A stretch of 64,000 bases of DNA from Arthrobacter sp. EM1 (GTDB lineage Bacteria > Actinomycetota > Actinomycetes > Actinomycetales > Micrococcaceae): positions 62,001 through 126,000 of the forward strand of contig NZ_CP124836.1 in the NCBI RefSeq assembly GCF_029964055.1. The letters run 5' to 3'. The notes below the pieces were generated by a model. It saw only the letters and a program-made list of their open reading frames with translations. It was not told the DNA's origin and did not search any database. Made by a program: the position numbers and the translations under genes. Of the stretch, positions 54,753 to 63,830 are shown in pieces (position 1 is the stretch's first letter; every line of letters begins with the position of its first letter).

Positions 54753-56387
54753 CTACTTTTCCCAGGGGGCCTTGATCGGGTAATACTTCTCCAGGAAGTC
54801 AGTCACGAGCTCGGCCCGTTCCTCAGCGGCAACCTCGGGGAAGCTTCCGTCATTGAGGCAAAAGAAGTCCATGTTCCGCTTGGCGAGCAGTTTTGGCAGG
54901 TAGTTCAGGCCGGCCCTGGCGGTGGTGTCCACGTAGCGCACCTTTGCCGCCGTCTGGGTAACGGCCCGGCCGGTGAGCAGGGCGTAGTAGTGGTAGAACG
55001 AGTTGGTCACCGAGATGTTGTCGGCCGCGCGGAAGGTACTGGCCGCAGTTTTTGCGAATTCGGCCGGAAATTCCTGTTCCATCGTGGCCACGACACTGCG
55101 TCGCAGCGGTGCGGCCGTGTGTTCCAGGTGCCGTGTGGTGATCCGGCCGAAGCGGTCCCAGAGCAATTTTCGGTTGACCCGGGCAGCGTTTTCGAAGCCG
55201 CTGCGCTCGGCGTCGTTGTCCCCAAGCCCGATCCGGGTTTCGGCTTCAATAAACTTCGTGATGCCGCCTGGGGTAAAAAACATGTCCGGTCCGACGGCAC
55301 GGCCGAAGAACATGTCGTCGTTGGAGTACAGGAAGTGCTCGGACAAGCCGTCGATGTTGTGAAGCTGGCACTCCACGGCCTGTGAGTTGTGGGTGGGCAG
55401 CACGGACGGGTCCGCAAAGAACTCTTCGCTGCGGACAATCGTCACTCCCGGGTGGTCCGCAAGCCAGGCCGGCGCGGTCGAGTCCGTGGCGATGAAGATC
55501 CGGCGGACCCAGGGCGCAAACATGTACACCGAGCGCAGCGCGTACTTGAGTTCGTCGATCTGGCGGAAACGGGCTTCGTGGTCGTCGCCTTCGCCCACCA
55601 CAACGCCGGCCATCCGTGCGCGCCGCGCTGCAATGTACTCCGGGGAACTGCCGTCCACCCAGGAGAACACGATGTCGACGTCGAAGCTGATGTCACTTGC
55701 GTGGTCAGCGAACATGTTCTCGATCGTGGGCCAAGTGTGGCCGTAGCGCTCCACCGTGCCGCGGACGGCGTCCTGGGCCAGCAGTGTCCGGCGGGTCAAC
55801 GAGTTCTCGATCGGCAGGATCAGCTGGTCCCCCTCGAAACTCCACAGTTCCAGCTGCACGCCGGCCGAGGCGCCGAACTCGAAGCCGCCCTCAGGCTCGA
55901 CCCGCGGACGGTACAACCGGAAGATCCGGGCCTGCCGGTTGGGGGAGAGTTCGCCGTCGGCAACCAGGACGGAGGACTTCTTTTTGGCGTCAACGGTCAT
56001 CGAGTAGAAAGGCTCGTCGCGGCAGGCAGTGACGAGGGCGCTGCGGAGTTTCTTGCGGTCCTTCCAGTCCACAGCGATGACCGGCCGGTCGTTATTGCCC
56101 CGGACCAGGAGGTAGTCGAGCCCGGCGTCGTCAAGCACCGACCTGATGAGCATCAGGTCCTCGACCATGGCCTGGTACGGCGTGCGGTTTTCGTTGATCA
56201 GGCCGTAGCGGCCCCGCCGGCGCACGACGTGCTGGCGGGTACGGAATCTCGCGACCGCAGCCGCGGAGGTGACCTCGTCGTGGGCGTCCACGGATGCCTG
56301 GCTGCCGTAATAGATCTCGTCCTGGACCATTGCGTCTGTAATTTCGGTTCTCCGTGATTCTTTGCGTGAGTGGGTGCCTACTTGCAT
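54753..56387 (-). CDS. Stealth-family sugar-phosphate transferase
   Basis: 544 residues. The Stealth regions are visible: CR1 ISFDVDIVFSWVDGSSPEYI, CR2 ELKYALRSVYMFAPWVRRIF with IATDSTAPAWL, CR3 HFLYSNDDMFFGRAVGPDMF, and CR4 near HYYALLTGRAV. These enzymes move hexose-1-phosphate units from nucleotide sugars into phosphodiester-linked capsules or wall polymers. The N-terminal 200 residues are specific to actinobacterial members. No capsule gene cluster is present. A second ATG at 56330 is possible. Confidence 0.85.
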   Translation of the reverse strand: MQVGTHSRKESRRTEITDAMVQDEIYYGSQASVDAHDEVTSAAAVARFRTRQHVVRRRGRYGLINENRTPYQAMVEDLMLIRSVLDDAGLDYLLVRGNNDRPVIAVDWKDRKKLRSALVTACRDEPFYSMTVDAKKKSSVLVADGELSPNRQARIFRLYRPRVEPEGGFEFGASAGVQLELWSFEGDQLILPIENSLTRRTLLAQDAVRGTVERYGHTWPTIENMFADHASDISFDVDIVFSWVDGSSPEYIAARRARMAGVVVGEGDDHEARFRQIDELKYALRSVYMFAPWVRRIFIATDSTAPAWLADHPGVTIVRSEEFFADPSVLPTHNSQAVECQLHNIDGLSEHFLYSNDDMFFGRAVGPDMFFTPGGITKFIEAETRIGLGDNDAERSGFENAARVNRKLLWDRFGRITTRHLEHTAAPLRRSVVATMEQEFPAEFAKTAASTFRAADNISVTNSFYHYYALLTGRAVTQTAAKVRYVDTTARAGLNYLPKLLAKRNMDFFCLNDGSFPEVAAEERAELVTDFLEKYYPIKAPWEK

Positions 56388-56454
56388 GATAACGCCCGCC
56401 CCAAAATCGGCCGGAATTTCCGCGGCAGGGATGCTGCGGAAGTGGCCGGCCGGC

Positions 56455-57369
56455 TCAGCCCGCCAGGGCTAGGCGCCAGCTGCGCAGGAAGGCCGCGCCG
56501 GCGTCGTCGTGGATGACTTCCGCACCCAAACCCAGATCCGCCGCGGTGAGGACCTCGTAAGGTTTTACCGGGACACCGTCGGCCGGCCGGACATCGACAT
56601 GCTTCACCGGATGGTCGTTGTGGTGCAGCCAGTCGGCCATGGCGTAGTCGGTGCGGGAATCGCCCACCGTGCGCCAGGCCTGCGGGGTAACGCCCTGCGC
56701 TGCCAGCAGTTCCACGGCCCGGCTCGCGCCGAGGTCCTTGCCGAGCCGGACCGACTCAATGTCGGTGGAGATGATGGTCGGATCCACCCGATAGTCGACC
56801 CGGTCATCGGAGTCCGGTACGTGATGGTCCAGCCGCACGACTCCCAGACCATGCCGGGACATCAGTTCGATGGCGTCGGCGTCGAAGAGCTGCTGCTCGG
56901 CCTGGTAGTCGGAGCTCTCGACGGCGATGTGCTGTTCGACGGAGACCATGGCCAGCTTGGTTTCGTCGAAGAACATGTGGCTGGTGTAGTCCTCCGCCAC
57001 GAGCCGGCGGACGTCATCGCTGAAAGCCCGGGGAACGGCCAGTTCATGGTCGACATGCACCGGGCCGGGCCCCGCAGCGGTGTAGCTGAACCAGACAGCG
57101 CCCTTTTCACATACCGCATGGATCAGGGTGCCGGCCGGCATTCCCGCGGCAATCATCGGCTCCATCACCTGTTCACGGATGAAGTCGGCCGAACGGCCGG
57201 TATTAAAGACCACCGGGATCCCGGCCCCGGCCAGCGCGAGCAGGTCCGCGATGATCTCCGGCTGCACCGTGCGGGTGACGGGGCTCGCTACCGGACCGTC
57301 GACGTCGAGCAGGAGTGCCAGCGGGGGAGTCGACGGCGTGAGGGAGGCGTTGATCTCGGCAGTTGTCAT
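56455..57369 (-). CDS. HAD-superfamily hydrolase (Cof/MPGP-like)
   Basis: 304 residues. Motif I ALLLDVDGPVASPVTRTV (about 19-36) with the Asp nucleophile; VVFNTGRSADFI motif II; K in LGKDLGASRAVELLAAQG; motif IV TVGDSRTDYAMADWL. The C2 cap lies between. Fits the trehalose- or mannosyl-phosphoglycerate-phosphatase and Cof group. Substrate unknown. Downstream of, and co-directional with, nothing obvious; the Stealth gene follows 67 nt after its stop. Confidence 0.78.
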   Translation of the reverse strand: MTTAEINASLTPSTPPLALLLDVDGPVASPVTRTVQPEIIADLLALAGAGIPVVFNTGRSADFIREQVMEPMIAAGMPAGTLIHAVCEKGAVWFSYTAAGPGPVHVDHELAVPRAFSDDVRRLVAEDYTSHMFFDETKLAMVSVEQHIAVESSDYQAEQQLFDADAIELMSRHGLGVVRLDHHVPDSDDRVDYRVDPTIISTDIESVRLGKDLGASRAVELLAAQGVTPQAWRTVGDSRTDYAMADWLHHNDHPVKHVDVRPADGVPVKPYEVLTAADLGLGAEVIHDDAGAAFLRSWRLALAG

Positions 57370-57534
57370 GACCCCATTCTTCCAGCAGCCAGGCACCAAT
57401 GGATCCGTTGAAAGCCGTGCTGCCGGAAGATGGGCACTGTGACAGCTTCGACTCGACGGTGTGACAGATGGTTACCGTTTGGCCACAACCTCCCGCTAGG
57501 GGAGTGGTGGATTCCCTTGGCCAGCCAAGTTCCA

Positions 57535-57540
57535 TAGGCT
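57535..57540 (+). promoter_or_regulatory. -10 box of the 57547 gene
   Basis: TAGGCT, 6 nt before the GTG at 57547; leaderless arrangement. Confidence 0.45.
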
Positions 57541-57546
57541 TGCCGG

Positions 57547-57846
57547 GTGATATTCAAAGCCGTGGGCGAGGGCCGCCCGTACCCCGACCATGGTTACCAC
57601 ACGCCTAAAGATTGGGCGTCGCTGCCACCGCGGCCGGTCCGGCTGGATGAGCTGGTGACCACCAAGCGCACGTTGGACCTCGAGGCGCTGCTGGCGGAGG
57701 ACTCCACGTTCTTCGGCGATCTGTTTCCGCATGTGGTGGAATACCGCGGCGTCCTCTACCTCGAGGACGGACTGCACCGTGCCCTTCGGACTGCCCTGCA
57801 CCAGCGCACTGCGATCCACGCACGCGTTCTGGTGATAAATGGCTAG
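57547..57846 (+). CDS. Conserved small protein, function unknown
   Basis: 99 residues: YPDHGYHTPKDWASLPPRPV, VTTKRTLDLEALLAEDSTFF, PHVVEYRGVLYLEDGLHRAL, ending HARVLVING. The last third recalls ParB-like nuclease/antitoxin folds, and I recall relatives labelled as VapB-type antitoxins, but no PIN-domain toxin is next to it, so that label is not supported here. GTG start, leaderless. The stop overlaps the start of the LytR_C gene by 8 nt. Confidence 0.6.
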   Translation: MIFKAVGEGRPYPDHGYHTPKDWASLPPRPVRLDELVTTKRTLDLEALLAEDSTFFGDLFPHVVEYRGVLYLEDGLHRALRTALHQRTAIHARVLVING

Positions 57847-58516
57847 GAAGCCGAAGGACGTCAGGGTCCTGCATGGGCACCAGGTCATCACCGGCGCGGA
57901 TTTGCGAGCCACCTTTGTGGCGAATGATGAACTGCACGAGAATCCGGTCAGAATGCGGCGACGCATCCGCCACGGCGTTGTGCTGGTGCTGCTGGTGGGA
58001 CTGGTTACGGCCGCGATTGTGGTGGCGGTCGCGATTATGAACGGGCAGATTAAGATTCCGACGGCGCAGCCCAGCCAGACGGCCGCGTCCGCCTGCCCGG
58101 CGGCGAGCTTTGACTACACGCCGCCGGAGAAGATCAACCTCAATGTCTATAACTCAACATCCCGCCCCGGTCTGGCCCGCACCGTGGCCGACGAGTTCGC
58201 GGCCCGGAAGTTCCTGGTCGGCGCCGTCGACAATTCGACGTCGGGCTACCGCGGGGTGGCGTTGGTTGTCTCCGGTGCCGCCGGCCAGTCCGCGGCGTTC
58301 AGCGTGCAGCGCAACCTGCCGGGCTCGGACTATTTCCAGGACGGGAGGACGGACCCCAGCGTGGACGTTGTCCTCACCGGGGACTTTAAGGAACTCGCGA
58401 AGCCGGAACTGGTCGATCAAACCCCCGGCAAGCTTAGCTGTCCGCGGGAGGGCCGCCGGGTAGTGGATGAGCCGGGTTCCATTACGCCTGCGGTCACGCC
58501 CGCTCCCGGCGGTTAG
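57839..58516 (+). CDS. LytR C-terminal-domain membrane protein
   Basis: 225 residues. One membrane helix at about 45-65 (HGVVLVLLVGLVTAAIVVAV), then an outside LytR_C domain (about 95-205): INLNVYNSTSRPGLARTVAD and KFLVGAVDNSTSGYRGVALV. No LytR-CpsA-Psr catalytic domain. The domain is tied to cell-envelope proteins in actinobacteria; the function is unknown. Overlaps the previous gene by 8 nt and the convergent tetR by 4 nt. Confidence 0.8.
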   Translation: MARKPKDVRVLHGHQVITGADLRATFVANDELHENPVRMRRRIRHGVVLVLLVGLVTAAIVVAVAIMNGQIKIPTAQPSQTAASACPAASFDYTPPEKINLNVYNSTSRPGLARTVADEFAARKFLVGAVDNSTSGYRGVALVVSGAAGQSAAFSVQRNLPGSDYFQDGRTDPSVDVVLTGDFKELAKPELVDQTPGKLSCPREGRRVVDEPGSITPAVTPAPGG

Positions 58517-59151
58517 ACGATTCGGCGGACGGGCCGGCCTTCGCCGTCAAACCGTGCACCGGCGCCCAGTTGGATAAAACGCACCGTCCGGGCCAGCCGG
58601 GTTTCTGCCTCGGCGTCCCCGGACGCACCGTCGCCACGGGCGGCACTGGATGAGAGGGTGCCGTGGATAAGCTGCGCCAGCTGGATGACGTCTGCGTCCG
58701 GCAGGTAACCCTGGGCCATGCCGGCCCGCAGGATGCCCTGCAACAGCTGGCTGAGCTCCCCTACGTGGCCGGCGAGTTTTGCGAACGATGCCGGCGAGAG
58801 CACTGTGGCCATTGCGGGTCCGGGTGGCAGGTGGCGCCGGCTGAGGTCCTCAACCTGGGCGCGGACGTAGCGGGCCAGACGGTCCACCGGGTTCTCCAAG
58901 GAATCCAGGGACTGCCTCAGGTCAACCAGAAAACGCCCCGTCTGATCCAGCGCGTACGCAATCAGCAGTTCTTCGATGTCCGCGTAGTAGTTGTAGACCG
59001 CCGTCCGGCCAATCCGGGCATGCCGTGCGACGTCGGTCATCGTCAGCCCCGGCAGGCCATGCGTAAAGAGGAGCTCGCCGAAACCGGTCAGGATACGCCG
59101 CTGGGTTTCGGCGCGTTGGGCGGCGTTGTTCGCCGCCGAAATCCTGGGCAT
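58513..59151 (-). CDS. TetR-family transcriptional regulator
   Basis: 212 residues. N-terminal helix-turn-helix at about 15-60 (RRILTGFGELLFTHGLPGLT, VARHARIGRTAVYNYYADIE). The C-terminal ligand domain is not diagnostic. The promoter and a palindromic site lie directly upstream of the ATG, so it is probably autoregulated. Leaderless ATG. The target beyond itself may be the FrnE-like gene upstream on the same strand. Confidence 0.88.
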   Translation of the reverse strand: MPRISAANNAAQRAETQRRILTGFGELLFTHGLPGLTMTDVARHARIGRTAVYNYYADIEELLIAYALDQTGRFLVDLRQSLDSLENPVDRLARYVRAQVEDLSRRHLPPGPAMATVLSPASFAKLAGHVGELSQLLQGILRAGMAQGYLPDADVIQLAQLIHGTLSSSAARGDGASGDAEAETRLARTVRFIQLGAGARFDGEGRPVRRIV

Positions 59152-59154
59152 ACG

Positions 59155-59189
59155 GACACTTTAGCGCGATCTGTCAGCAAAATGCGCTA
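59155..59189. promoter_or_regulatory. tetR promoter with candidate operator
   Basis: The minus-strand TAAAGT box (59158-59163) lies 6 nt before the tetR ATG. It is overlapped by an inverted repeat TAGCGC (59162) / GCGCTA (59184) and by GACA...TGTC (59155-59175). Confidence 0.45.
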
Positions 59190-59210
59190 TGTCGCCAGCC
59201 GCGGCAGCCG

Positions 59211-59927
59211 TTAGACGGCGCAACCATCCGGTCCGCAGGCCGCCGCAGTTTCAGCGGCGCCGCCGGCGCCGGCCGGGACCATCGTCAGGGGGCGGCTCTC
59301 CTGCCAGGCCTGTTCGAGGGCGTTGCCGAACGTCTCGGCGGGCTGGGCGCCGGAGAGCCCGAACTTGCGGTCGATCACAAAGAACGGTACACCGGTGATA
59401 CCCAGCGCCCGCCCTTCTTCGAAGTCCAGCCGCACCTCATCGGCGTATTTGTCGGTGCTGAACAGCTCGTCCAATTCGGCAGCACCGATCCCCAGATCCA
59501 GACCCAGTGAGGTCAGGTAGTCCTGGCTGCCGATATCTTTGCCGTGTTCGAAGTGGTCGCTGAGCAGCCGCTCCTTCGCAGCATCCTGGAACCCGTGCGC
59601 GGCGGCGAGGTGGATCAGCCGGTGGGCGCTGAAGCTGTTCGCGACAACGACGTCGTCGAAACGGTAGTTGAGGCCCTCGCCCTTGGCCTGCTCCGCCACA
59701 TGTGCGAACACTCCGGCGACCTGGGCCGGGGCCATACCCTTGCGGGTGCTCAAGTACTCCAGGGTCGTGCCGTCGTAGTGGTCCGGCAGGGAAGGATCCA
59801 ACTGGTAGCTGCGCCAGAGCACCTGCACCGAATCGCGGTGCGGGAAGGCCGCGAGTGCGGTTTCAAAGCGGCGCTTGCCGATGTAGCACCAGGGGCAAGC
59901 GACGTCGGACCAGATTTCAATCTTCAT
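59211..59927 (-). CDS. DsbA-family (FrnE-like) oxidoreductase
   Basis: 238 residues. Thioredoxin-fold motif CPWC at residues 11-14 and a cis-Pro in TGVPFFVIDRKFGLSG; the helical insertion SAHRLIHLAAAHGFQDAAKE is FrnE-like. No signal peptide, so cytosolic; FrnE relatives act as disulfide isomerases in stress. The C-terminus carries two more cysteines (AACGPDGCAV). Start at the ATG with GGTGGAT just upstream. Confidence 0.87.
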   Translation of the reverse strand: MKIEIWSDVACPWCYIGKRRFETALAAFPHRDSVQVLWRSYQLDPSLPDHYDGTTLEYLSTRKGMAPAQVAGVFAHVAEQAKGEGLNYRFDDVVVANSFSAHRLIHLAAAHGFQDAAKERLLSDHFEHGKDIGSQDYLTSLGLDLGIGAAELDELFSTDKYADEVRLDFEEGRALGITGVPFFVIDRKFGLSGAQPAETFGNALEQAWQESRPLTMVPAGAGGAAETAAACGPDGCAV

Positions 59928-59982
59928 ATCCACCGCAACCCGCACCGGGCCGGCTCCATTCCCCCGGGCACTGTCGGGTTGG

Positions 59983-60519
59983 TCACGGGGTGAGCCGGCG
60001 TTCCATCACGAAGTCGTGTTCCACTGTGTTTCCGAGCGTAAATGATTTGGTGCCGACCCTGCGGAAGCCGGACTTCTCGTAGAACCTGATGGCGCGGGCA
60101 TTCTGGCTGTTCACCCCGAGCCACAGTCCGCGGGCGCCGGCCGCCGCGGCTGCCCCGATACTCGCATGCATCAATTCGGCTGCGGCGCCGAGGCCGTGGT
60201 GGTCCGGATGCACGTAGCACTTGCTCAGCTCGGTCCACGGACGTTCTGTCAGGACCGCAGCGACGGCCGGGTCCCCGGTGGGGCGGGTGGCCAGGAGGCT
60301 GTAGCCCCGGAGGTCACCGCCGGCGTCGATCACCAGGACGGTGACCCCAGGATCGGCAATGTAGCTGCGGAAGTTGGCCTCGCTGAGTGTACTAGCGAGG
60401 TGGGCGGCGATGTCTTCCGGGGAAGAACCCGGCGGGCACGCCAGCGGGAAGGTGACGGCCGCGAGACCGGCCAGCCGGGCGGCGTCGTGGGCGGTTGCCG
60501 GTCTGATTACGTGCGTCAT
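59983..60519 (-). CDS. GNAT-family N-acetyltransferase
   Basis: 178 residues. The acetyl-CoA pyrophosphate loop is in VHPDHHGLGAAAELMHASIG (about 108-127); GLWLGVNSQNARAIRFYEKS is the typical motif B. Acceptor unknown. A TACGGT box ends 7 nt before the ATG, so leaderless. Separate operon from the FrnE-like gene (55 nt gap). Confidence 0.85.
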   Translation of the reverse strand: MTHVIRPATAHDAARLAGLAAVTFPLACPPGSSPEDIAAHLASTLSEANFRSYIADPGVTVLVIDAGGDLRGYSLLATRPTGDPAVAAVLTERPWTELSKCYVHPDHHGLGAAAELMHASIGAAAAAGARGLWLGVNSQNARAIRFYEKSGFRRVGTKSFTLGNTVEHDFVMERRLTP

Positions 60520-60526
60520 GCCCAGA

Positions 60527-60532
60527 ACCGTA
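60527..60532 (-). promoter_or_regulatory. -10 box of the GNAT gene
   Basis: TACGGT on the minus strand, 7 nt before the ATG at 60519. Confidence 0.4.
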
Positions 60533-60595
60533 GCCCGCGGAAGCGGCGGCCTGCGCTTTGTGAAGCGTTGTTGCGCCCGGAGTCCGCTGCGGGAG

Positions 60596-61465
60596 TCAGC
60601 CGAGCGGGTACGCGACGTAGGCGAAGCGGGTTGAATCTGGAGACCAGCTGTTGACGTTGAGCGTCCCCTGGCCCCCGCGCAGGGTCCAGGTGTGCAGCGC
60701 GGTGTTCCAGTCCGCCGTCGAGACCGTTACGACCTCGACGGGCAGATCTGCCGGGTGGCCGACGGTACCTGCCGGGAACCGAAGATAAGCGGCGTGAAGC
60801 CCGTCGGGGGAAATATGCGGGAACCAATCGACTGTTCCGCTCCGCGTCAATTGCTCCAGCCCTGATCCGTCGCTGCGAACACGAGCGATTTGCGCGTGCC
60901 CGGGCCAGTCGCCGAAACTCTCGGTATTGAGGTAGATCCACTCGCCCTCCGGTGCGTATTCCGGCCCGTCGCAATGCCCCGGCCCGGTGTCAATTGTTGT
61001 CCCGGGTCCGCCCCCGGCCGGCATCGTGATGAGCAGACCCGGTTTCGCGAAATCACCCGCCGCAACCCCCACATAGGCGAGTTCGCGTCCGTCCGGACTC
61101 ACGCCGTGCAGGAAGTGCGAAGACCCGTCGTGCTCCGTTACCCGGACCGCTTCCCCGCCCTGGATCGCCGCCCGGTAGATGTGGCCGTCATCGGCGGAGA
61201 GGTAGATGTGGTTGCAGCCGGGGGCCAGAACATGATCATTGTTCAGATCGGGGATGCCGGTGAGAGGGACCTGCCCGAGCGAGCGGCTGGACATGTCCAG
61301 CCGCCACAAGCCACCGGCACCGTTGAGGAAAAGCGCAGAATTGTCCGCTGCCCAGTTCGGCGCTTCCAGCAACACGGCGCTGGTGAGGATGAGCTCGCGG
61401 GCACCCGTGGTCAGGGACGCGATCCAGACTTCGCAGCGGTGGCCGGCTGCCAGCGCCCCGGGCAC
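60596..61465 (-). CDS. TolB-like beta-propeller protein
   Basis: 289 residues with at least five WD40/TolB-like blades (LEAPNWAADNSALFLNGAGG, NHIYLSADDGHIYRAAIQGG, SPDGRELAYVGVAAG, PEGEWIYLNTESFGDWPGHA, ISPDGLHAAYLRFPAG). No signal peptide, so cytosolic. Last gene in the sugar-catabolic block; the GTG overlaps the isomerase stop region by 15 nt in a different frame. Such proteins occur beside oligogalacturonate- or inositol-type pathways, role unclear. A TTG 3 nt earlier is possible. Confidence 0.7.
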   Translation of the reverse strand: MPGALAAGHRCEVWIASLTTGARELILTSAVLLEAPNWAADNSALFLNGAGGLWRLDMSSRSLGQVPLTGIPDLNNDHVLAPGCNHIYLSADDGHIYRAAIQGGEAVRVTEHDGSSHFLHGVSPDGRELAYVGVAAGDFAKPGLLITMPAGGGPGTTIDTGPGHCDGPEYAPEGEWIYLNTESFGDWPGHAQIARVRSDGSGLEQLTRSGTVDWFPHISPDGLHAAYLRFPAGTVGHPADLPVEVVTVSTADWNTALHTWTLRGGQGTLNVNSWSPDSTRFAYVAYPLG

Positions 61466-61479
61466 CAAGGACCCCTGAC

Positions 61480-62475
61480 TTACTGCTTGAACGCGGCGTC
61501 GAAGGAGGTATTCGACGCCGGGAAGTCGAACCTCTTGAGCGCGGCGAGGGCTTCGGGGGCGCCGTGCAGCCGGTCCATGCCGGCGTCCTCCCATTCAATG
61601 CTGATCGGGCCGGTGTAGCCGATCGCGGTCAGGGCGCGGAAGGACGATTCCCACGGCACGTCGCCGCGGCCGGCGGAGACGAAGTCCCAGCCGCGGCGCG
61701 GGTCGCCCCAGGGCAGGTGTGAGCCCATAACGGTGTTCCGGCCGGTGGGGCGCAGCTTGGTGTCCTTGCAGTCCACGTGGTAGATCCGGTCCTGGAAGTC
61801 CCAGATGAAGGAGACCGGGTCGATGCCCTGCCACATAAAGTGGGAGGGGTCCCAGTTCAGCCCAAAGGCCTCGCGGTGGCCGATCGCCTCGAGGGTCCGG
61901 ACTGTGGTCCAGTAGTCGTAGGCGATCTCGGACGGGTGGACCTCGTGGGCGAAGCGGACGCCGCATTCGTCGAAGACGTCCAGGATGGGGTTCCAGCGGT
62001 CGGCGAAGTCTTGGTAGCCGGCCTCGATGACCTTTTCCGGTACGGGCGGGAACATCGCGACGTACTGCCAGATCGAGGAGCCGGTGAACCCGACTACGGT
62101 GTCCACGCCCAGGGCCCTGGCCAGGCGTGCCGTGTGTTTCATTTCCTCGGCGGCTCGCTGCCGGACGCCTTCGGGGTCGCCGTCGCCCCAGACCTTGGCC
62201 CCGACGATGGCCTCGTGCCGGAAGTCGATCGGATCATCGCAGACGGCCTGGCCCTTGAGGTGGTTGGAGATGGCCCAGACCTTGAGGTTGTACTTCTGAA
62301 GCACGGCCAGTTTGGACTCGGCGTAGCCGGGTTCGTCCCAGCGCCAGGCGTCCAGGTGGTCCCCCGAGACGGCGATTTCCAGGCCGTCGTAGCCCCAGCC
62401 GGACGCCAGGCGCGCAACTTCCTCGAAGGGCAGGTCGGCCCACTGGCCGGTGAACAGGGTGTACGGGCGGGCCAT
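61480..62475 (-). CDS. Sugar phosphate isomerase/epimerase (IolE/IolI-type TIM barrel)
   Basis: 331 residues. Xylose-isomerase-like TIM barrel with metal ligands in GFTGSSIWQYVAMFPP, VRFAHEVHPSEIAYDYWT, GLNWDPSHFMWQGIDP, HVDCKDTKL and SIEWEDAGMDR. Converts or epimerises a sugar or polyol intermediate. Begins 1 nt after the dehydrogenase stop. Start at the MARPYTLFTGQW ATG; the frame upstream is a shadow of the next gene. Confidence 0.87.
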   Translation of the reverse strand: MARPYTLFTGQWADLPFEEVARLASGWGYDGLEIAVSGDHLDAWRWDEPGYAESKLAVLQKYNLKVWAISNHLKGQAVCDDPIDFRHEAIVGAKVWGDGDPEGVRQRAAEEMKHTARLARALGVDTVVGFTGSSIWQYVAMFPPVPEKVIEAGYQDFADRWNPILDVFDECGVRFAHEVHPSEIAYDYWTTVRTLEAIGHREAFGLNWDPSHFMWQGIDPVSFIWDFQDRIYHVDCKDTKLRPTGRNTVMGSHLPWGDPRRGWDFVSAGRGDVPWESSFRALTAIGYTGPISIEWEDAGMDRLHGAPEALAALKRFDFPASNTSFDAAFKQ

Positions 62476-62476
62476 G

Positions 62477-63739
62477 TCAGGCTCCTTCGGGGGCGGGGTT
62501 CGATGCAGGGATGCCGGCGGTCGGGTCGCCGGCGAGTTGGATGATGGAGCTTTTGGCCGCCGCACTTTCCTCCACTGCGGCCAGAATACGCTGGACGGTC
62601 AAGCCGTCCTCGAAGGACGGCGAGGGCTCGGAGCCGGCGCCGATCGCGACGAGGAAATCCCGGATTTCGTGGGTGAAAGTGTGTTCCCAGCCAATCACGT
62701 GCCCCTGCGGCCACCAGGCGGCGGCATAGGGGTGAACCGGTTCGTTGACCAGGATGCGCCGGAAGCCTTGTTCCCGGACCGGCACCGTTGCGTCCAGGAA
62801 ACCCAGTTCGTTCAGCGACTCAAGGTCGAAGAGCAGGGAACCCTTGTCCCCGTAGATCTCCAGTTTGAGCGAGTTTTTCCGCCCGGTGGCGACCCGGGAG
62901 ACTTCCACCGAGGCGACGGCTCCGGAGGCGAGCGAAAGCGTGGCCCAGGCGGCGTCATCGACAGTTACTTCTTCGAGTCCGTTCCGGCCGGGGCGGTGCG
63001 AGGTGAAGGTGTGCAGCCGGCCGGAGACCTCGGTGACCTGGTCGCCAAGCAGGAACAGCACCTGGTCGATGGCGTGCGAGGCGATGTCCCCCAGCGCACC
63101 GGAGCCCGCGGTGTCCTTGTTCAGCCGCCACGTTATGGGCGACGCCGGGTCAACGAGCCAGTCCTGCAGATATGCCGCCCGGACGTGCCGGATGGCGCCC
63201 AGCCGGCCCTCGCTGATCAGTTCCCGGGCCAGGGCCAGGGCCGGGACGCGCCGGTAGTTGAAGCCGATCATGGACTGGATACCCTGGCGCCGGGCCGACT
63301 TCGCCGCAGCGGTCATCGACTCGGCTTCGGCCAGGGTGTTGGCGAGTGGCTTCTCCACCAGCACATGCTTGCCGGCGGCCAGCGCGGCGACGGCGATCTC
63401 CGCGTGCATAAAGCCCGGGGCGCAGATGTCCACGATCTGGATGTCGTCGCGTCCGATCACCGAGCGCCAGTCGGTGGAGGACTCCGCCCAGCCGTACCTG
63501 GCGGCCGCTTCGGCTACCCCGGCCGCGTCCCGTCCGACCAGGACGCGTTGTTCGAAGGCCGGGACGTCGAAGTAGCTGGCCACGTTGCGCCAGGCGTTCG
63601 AGTGGGCCTTGCCCATAAACGCGTAGCCAATCATGGCCACGCCGAGCGGGGAACCGGCAGGGGAACCGGTTGCCCGGCCGGACGGGGTGAAGGTGCGGGT
63701 GCCGGGCTGCGCCGGCGGTGGCGTGGGCGCCGTCGTCAT
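62477..63739 (-). CDS. Gfo/Idh/MocA-family oxidoreductase
   Basis: 420 residues. NAD(P)-binding loop VAMIGYAFMGKAHSNAWRNV at about 35-54; catalytic EKPLANTLAEA; the C-terminal sheet domain has GDIASHAIDQVLFLLGD. Oxidises a sugar or polyol such as inositol. AAGGAG lies 7 nt before the ATG. Directly upstream of the isomerase gene in the same operon. Confidence 0.88.
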   Translation of the reverse strand: MTTAPTPPPAQPGTRTFTPSGRATGSPAGSPLGVAMIGYAFMGKAHSNAWRNVASYFDVPAFEQRVLVGRDAAGVAEAAARYGWAESSTDWRSVIGRDDIQIVDICAPGFMHAEIAVAALAAGKHVLVEKPLANTLAEAESMTAAAKSARRQGIQSMIGFNYRRVPALALARELISEGRLGAIRHVRAAYLQDWLVDPASPITWRLNKDTAGSGALGDIASHAIDQVLFLLGDQVTEVSGRLHTFTSHRPGRNGLEEVTVDDAAWATLSLASGAVASVEVSRVATGRKNSLKLEIYGDKGSLLFDLESLNELGFLDATVPVREQGFRRILVNEPVHPYAAAWWPQGHVIGWEHTFTHEIRDFLVAIGAGSEPSPSFEDGLTVQRILAAVEESAAAKSSIIQLAGDPTAGIPASNPAPEGA

Positions 63740-63830
63740 CTGATGCTCCTTGGAACTGGGGTGGCCGGGCCGCAACGGCGCATGCCGGGTCAAGGGGTGG
63801 GCCGGGTGGAATTCACTGCGTTTGCCGCGC

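Noticed and set aside
57547..58516. VapBC-type toxin-antitoxin pair
   Set aside because: The downstream gene is a membrane LytR_C protein with no PIN domain; the first protein's resemblance to antitoxins is weak.
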